A stretch of 64,000 bases of DNA from Streptoalloteichus hindustanus (GTDB lineage Bacteria > Actinomycetota > Actinomycetes > Mycobacteriales > Pseudonocardiaceae): NCBI RefSeq assembly GCF_900129375.1, contig NZ_FQVN01000005.1:372001-436000 (forward strand), in the 5' to 3' direction. The notes beneath the pieces are model-generated. The model worked only from the letters and a program-made list of their open reading frames with translations. It did not search any database and was not told the origin of the DNA. Of the stretch, positions 61,601-64,000 are shown piece after piece (position 1 is the stretch's first letter; the number at the start of each line of letters is the position of its first letter). The translations under genes and the position numbers were made by a program.

Positions 61601-61971
61601 GCGGCGCGGGCGCGGGGGTCGGCGGCGGCCCGCGCTCGGGCGGTGAGGGCGGTGAACCGGCCGGAGTCGACCAGGTCGGGGTCGAGGTCGAGCAGGTAGC
61701 CGGGCGCCCTGGTCACCACCAGTCGCCGGGCGCCGGGTTCGGCGTGCTCCAGGGCGCGGCGGAGCTGCGCGACCTTGCCCTGCAGGGCGTTGGCGGGGTG
61801 GCGGGGCGGCTGGTCGCCCCACAGGTCGTCGACCAAACCGTCGACGGAGCGGACGCGGCCGGCGTGGGCGAGCAGGACGGCCAGCAGGGCCCGCACCTTC
61901 CGCTCGGCGATCGCGACCGGCCGCCCGTCGGCGTCCCACACCGCCAGCGGTCCCAGCACCCCGAATCGCAC
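58657..61971 (-). CDS. AfsR/SARP-like regulator: BTAD, NTPase and TPR-like regions
   Basis: 1104 aa from GTG 61971 (VRFGVLGPLAVWDADGRPVA). Order: OmpR-like DNA-binding domain and BTAD (1-250), NB-ARC-type NTPase (GPGGVGKT at about 300; LLLVLDNCEH Walker B), then a long helical repeat region. Between Walker A and Walker B there is an NTASP repeat from a 15-nt DNA unit. Such proteins activate antibiotic or metabolic genes. A TTATCGT box just upstream suggests a leaderless transcript. It is divergent from the imine-reductase-like gene, its probable target. Confidence 0.86.
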   Translation of the reverse strand: MRFGVLGPLAVWDADGRPVAIAERKVRALLAVLLAHAGRVRSVDGLVDDLWGDQPPRHPANALQGKVAQLRRALEHAEPGARRLVVTRAPGYLLDLDPDLVDSGRFTALTARARAAADPRARAALWAEALDLWRGPAFADFADEPFARAPVVRFEEERLLAEEEHAEARLALGEHHPLVGGLTDLVARHPARERLRALHMRALHRSGRTREALDSYAELRRHLADELGLDPGGELVALHQAILRDDPALAPTPPTPLTSPTSSRGNVPTPVTALIGRDEAVARVRALVENNRLVTLTGPGGVGKTRLAIAVAAELADTLPDGAWLVELAALDRVAPDHTAPDRTAADPAAALVEATMAALDIRQDSTPDTASPDTASSNTVSSNTASPNTASSNTASPADRLAAALAHRRLLLVLDNCEHLVEPVAELAAALLRAVPGLRVLTTSREPLGLGGELPVPVPPLALPDPLADADPATALAASAVHLFTTRAGITLDADNASAVAAVCRRLDGIPLALELAASRVRTLGVHGLLARLDDRFAVLASAHRDTPTRQRTLRAVIDWSWELLTTAERVVLRRLAVHAEGCAPDAAEVVCSGDGVLPHEVPDLVACLVDRSLVVLVDRADGPRYQLLESIRDYCLDRLREAGELSLMRQRHASHYTELAERVAPLLRGPEQRQWLARLDVETPNLRRALEHGPSPAHALRLVNALGWYWIMRGRLAEARRALESAIAAAVDSADADADRTRALTWHTGIELLLGEGAGDAGHLRAVLSRYDERGDRAGRATAAWLFAWSQLGLNLAVSEELTNRALADFTALDDQWGVAAALSIRARHALARGDLAALRRDGERADQLFGQLGDRWGRLQSVFPLASLAEITGDHARAAERYRAGLATAEELGLWPDVVKLLCGLGRLALLSGDHTLAHDHHQHALRVATEHAYHAGKVEAELGLGLIDRRRGLLDSAETHLRRMLDWFHRVDFGPAITLVLAELGFVAEHRGDADRARALHHESLARAGELGDPRAVALALEGLAGAHALAGRHRAAAVLLGAATATRDSVAAPLPPAERGDVDRITATSRKALGDKEFVTAFQHGTRLSPQEAVAQSTP
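60781..60867 (-). repeat. 15-nt tandem repeat inside the AfsR-like gene
   Basis: GCGGTGTTGGAAGAC and variants repeat in frame about five to six times, encoding SNTAS/SPDTA units between the nucleotide-binding motifs. Confidence 0.85.
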
Positions 61972-62106
61972 CCGGGCACGATAACCCGAGCTCGCGCGGG
62001 CGCTGTCGGTCCTGTCGCCGGCGACCACAGTGGACCGACAGCCGACCGGCAGCGGCCTCGGACAGGGTCGGGGACGTCAACCGACACCGACGGCGGAGGA
62101 ACCGCG

Positions 62107-62985
62107 ATGAGCTCTCCCACGAAGACGGCCGTGACCATCCTGGGCCTGGGCAACCTGGGCCAGGCCCTGGTCGCGACGCTGCTGCGCGCCGGCCACCCGA
62201 CCACGGTGTGGAACCGCTCGCCCGGCCGCGCGGAGGCGCTGGTGGCCCAGGGCGCGAGCGAGGCGGCCACGCTGGCCGAGGCGGTCGCCGCCAGCCCCCT
62301 GGTGATCGTCAGCGTGCTGGACACCGCCGCGGCCCGGCAGGTGCTGGGCGCGGCCACCGAAGCGCTGCCGGGGCGCGCGGTGGTCAACGTCACCTCGGGC
62401 ACGCCGGAGGTGGCCAGGGAGCTGGCGGCGTTGGCCGCCGAGCACGGCGCGGACTACCTGGACGGGGCGATCTACGCGGTGCCGCAGACGATCGGCACCG
62501 CGGACTCCACGATCAACTACAGCGGCGCGGCCGCGGTGCACCAGAAGTGGGGGCAGCAGCTCGACGTGCTGGGCCGCGGCACCTACCTGGGAGCCGACCC
62601 CGGTCTGGCGTCGGTCTACGACCTGGCCATCCTGGGCGGGATGTACGGCATGCTGGGCGGTTTCCTCCACGCCGCGGCGATGGCCGACGCGGCGGGCGTC
62701 AGGGCGGGCGAGCTGACCCCGATGCTGGTGTCCTGGCTGATCGGGTGCATGCCGGCGCTGACGGAGTTCGCCGCGGAGATCGACGCCCGCGACTACACCA
62801 CCTCGATGTCCAATTTGGACATCAACCAGGCCGGTCTGGCCAACATCGTCGACGCGAGCGCGGCCCAGGGCGTCGACACGGGAATCCTGGCCCCGCTGCG
62901 GAAGCTGGTGGACGAGCAGGTCGCCGCCGGGCACGGCGCGGCCAGTCTCGCGCGGGTGTTCGAGGTGCTGCGGAGGCAGGCCTGA
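62107..62985 (+). CDS. Imine-reductase-like NADP oxidoreductase
   Basis: 292 aa, typical for this family. VTILGLGNLGQALVATLLRA is the Rossmann loop and TVWNRSPGRAE carries the Arg for NADP. The C-terminal helical part (LAILGGMYGMLGGFLHAAAM) matches beta-hydroxyacid dehydrogenase / imine reductase folds. It probably reduces a cyclic imine or keto acid. It is followed by a strong hairpin and is divergent from the AfsR-like gene. Confidence 0.83.
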   Translation: MSSPTKTAVTILGLGNLGQALVATLLRAGHPTTVWNRSPGRAEALVAQGASEAATLAEAVAASPLVIVSVLDTAAARQVLGAATEALPGRAVVNVTSGTPEVARELAALAAEHGADYLDGAIYAVPQTIGTADSTINYSGAAAVHQKWGQQLDVLGRGTYLGADPGLASVYDLAILGGMYGMLGGFLHAAAMADAAGVRAGELTPMLVSWLIGCMPALTEFAAEIDARDYTTSMSNLDINQAGLANIVDASAAQGVDTGILAPLRKLVDEQVAAGHGAASLARVFEVLRRQA

Positions 62986-63027
62986 TCCGCTCGACAGGAC
63001 AGCGGCCGCGTCGCGGCCACAACCCCT

Positions 63028-63080
63028 GACGGCGAGGACTCGGCCACCCAGGTTCGCTGGTGGGTCGGGTCCTCGCCGTC
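63028..63080 (+). terminator. Terminator after the imine-reductase-like gene
   Basis: GACGGCGAGGAC and GTCCTCGCCGTC form a perfect 12-bp stem; inner bases (CCACCCA/TGGTGGG) can extend it. Confidence 0.8.
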
Positions 63081-63174
63081 TGCCTGGCGCGAGGTGTGGC
63101 TGTCCGCTTGTGTCCACTGAGGACTGTCGATTGCCGACGCCCGTCGTTGGCGCGCTCTCGGGTGGCGGGGACGG

Positions 63175-63903
63175 TCACGGGAGTTGGTGCGGCGACTGCC
63201 GGGCGCTGAGGGTCTGCCGCCAGTGCTCGGCCGCCGTGGTCATGTCGTGGCCCAGGTGGTGGAAGAACCGGCTCGTCGCGTCGAGCCGAGCTCCGGCCGG
63301 CGTGTCGGCGCCGAGGACCTCGGCGCCGTGCCGGGTCGCGTCGGCCCACAACGCGATGGACCGCGTGCTCGCCACCCACGCCCGGTACCAGACGTCCTCG
63401 TCGATGGAGTACCGCTCCCGGCGGAGCCGGGGATCGCGTTCGCGGCGGACCATCTCCAGGCGTTCCAGGTAGCCGATCGCCTTGGAGATCGACGCCGGGC
63501 TGACCCGCAGCCGCTGGACCAGGTCGGCGGAGGTGTGGCTGCCGCTGTCGCTGGTGTACAGGCAGGCCAGGACCCTGGCCATCATCGGGGTGAGCCCGGT
63601 GCGGACCATCATCGCCGCGAACTCCTCCTCGAACTGCCGCACCGCCTGCGAATCCCGGCCGCGGAGGTCGGCGCCCGGAGCGGTGGGGGAGGGGGCGGGG
63701 CTCCTCCGGCGCGCCCGCCGTTTCGTCACCTGCTGGGCCTGGTCGGCCCGGTAGCCGGCGGGACCGCTGTTGCGGGCCACCTCGCGGCTGACGGTGGAGG
63801 TCGGCCGGCCGAGCCGGCGGGCGATCTCGGCGTAGCCCAGTCCCTCGGCCAGCCCCTCGGCGATGCGCTGGCGGTCCTCGTGCGTGAGACGCCCTCCCGG
63901 CAT
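63175..63903 (-). CDS. MarR-type regulator with extra IS30-like N-terminal HTH
   Basis: 242 aa. Residues 1-60 (LTHEDRQRIAEGLAEGLGYA and RLGRPTSTVSREVARN) look like the helix-turn-helix of IS30-family transposases. Residues 85-240 form a MarR/GbsR winged helix (LTPMMARVLACLYTSDSGSH, SADLVQRLRVSPASISKAIG). There is no transposase catalytic domain. The fused HTHs may widen operator recognition. Confidence 0.82.
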   Translation of the reverse strand: MPGGRLTHEDRQRIAEGLAEGLGYAEIARRLGRPTSTVSREVARNSGPAGYRADQAQQVTKRRARRRSPAPSPTAPGADLRGRDSQAVRQFEEEFAAMMVRTGLTPMMARVLACLYTSDSGSHTSADLVQRLRVSPASISKAIGYLERLEMVRRERDPRLRRERYSIDEDVWYRAWVASTRSIALWADATRHGAEVLGADTPAGARLDATSRFFHHLGHDMTTAAEHWRQTLSARQSPHQLP

Positions 63904-64000
63904 CAGACCCTCCCTTGTGCCGCGATGTCCCGTGCAGTGTGCGTTTCGCGGTCATGCCATTGCAACACCCGATGCCGAGTAGTTGCGTTCATCCGCAGAA
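63904..64000. other. Upstream region of the MarR gene, window end
   Basis: GCAAC and GTTGC are arranged as an inverted pair about 15 bp apart near 63962-63987, a possible MarR operator. No gene start is visible before the window ends. Confidence 0.3.

Overview
The window is high-GC actinomycete chromosome. It has frequent GTG starts, many ATGA/GTGA stop-start overlaps, LuxR, TetR, MocR and AfsR-type regulators, and an actinobacterial Hen1/Pnkp RNA-repair pair. A dispersed palindrome, GTCCAC(A/T)GTGGAC, and many short in-frame tandem repeats suggest a Pseudonocardiales-type genome (Saccharothrix/Actinosynnema/Lentzea-like). That placement is an inference. I see no rRNA, IS element, integrase or CRISPR.

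Region 1 (about 0.9-20.4 kb, perhaps to 22.3 kb) is a biosynthetic cluster that reads as a hybrid peptidyl-cytosine-nucleoside pathway. The nucleoside half resembles the blasticidin S family: a MazG-like pyrophosphatase and a CMP N-glycosidase to make cytosine, a UDP-glucose dehydrogenase for UDP-glucuronate, a cytosylglucuronate-synthase-like glycosyltransferase, a radical SAM enzyme, a DegT aminotransferase, an amino-acid 2,3-aminomutase, a guanidino-type N-methyltransferase, an ATP-grasp ligase and an MFS exporter. The second half is the three-protein module that turns proline into pyrrolyl-2-carboxyl-S-PCP: a stand-alone A domain, an acyl-CoA-dehydrogenase-like oxidase and a PCP. I know of no described product that combines the two. 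The cluster also holds a CHAT/caspase-like protein with a zinc ribbon, a shortened second glycosyltransferase, a double-GNAT protein and two LuxR regulators without a phosphoacceptor Asp. An ABC-F gene with a possible 18-codon leader peptide sits at the edge and may give ribosomal self-resistance.

Region 2 (22.5-34.4 kb) is mixed accessory or housekeeping content: a TetR/MFS pair with two near-identical operators; an alpha/beta hydrolase divergent from an ArsR-like regulator; a GCS2-ligase / pyruvoyl-arginine-decarboxylase / amidohydrolase operon; a kinase-like APH; and a DmpA-type beta-aminopeptidase.

Region 3 (34.4-37.25 kb) is the most unusual non-biosynthetic locus. It is a minus-strand unit of tRNA-like, tRNA, zinc-ribbon SDR, LRR protein, tRNA-like. 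The protein genes overlap, the upstream RNAs are 8 nt apart, and two of the RNAs have lengthened acceptor stems.

Region 4 (37.6-50 kb) contains a lipoprotein, a 1313-aa Pls/PosA-type membrane NRPS (epsilon-poly-lysine-synthetase architecture), a nucleotidyltransferase, a FAD monooxygenase/TetR pair and a MocR/class V aminotransferase pair with overlapping start codons. Region 5 (50-64 kb) contains Hen1-Pnkp, an S33-type hydrolase whose nucleophile serine is Trp, a HxlR operon, a serine-hydrolase lipoprotein, an AfsR-like regulator next to an imine-reductase-like enzyme, and a MarR protein with an added IS30-like HTH.
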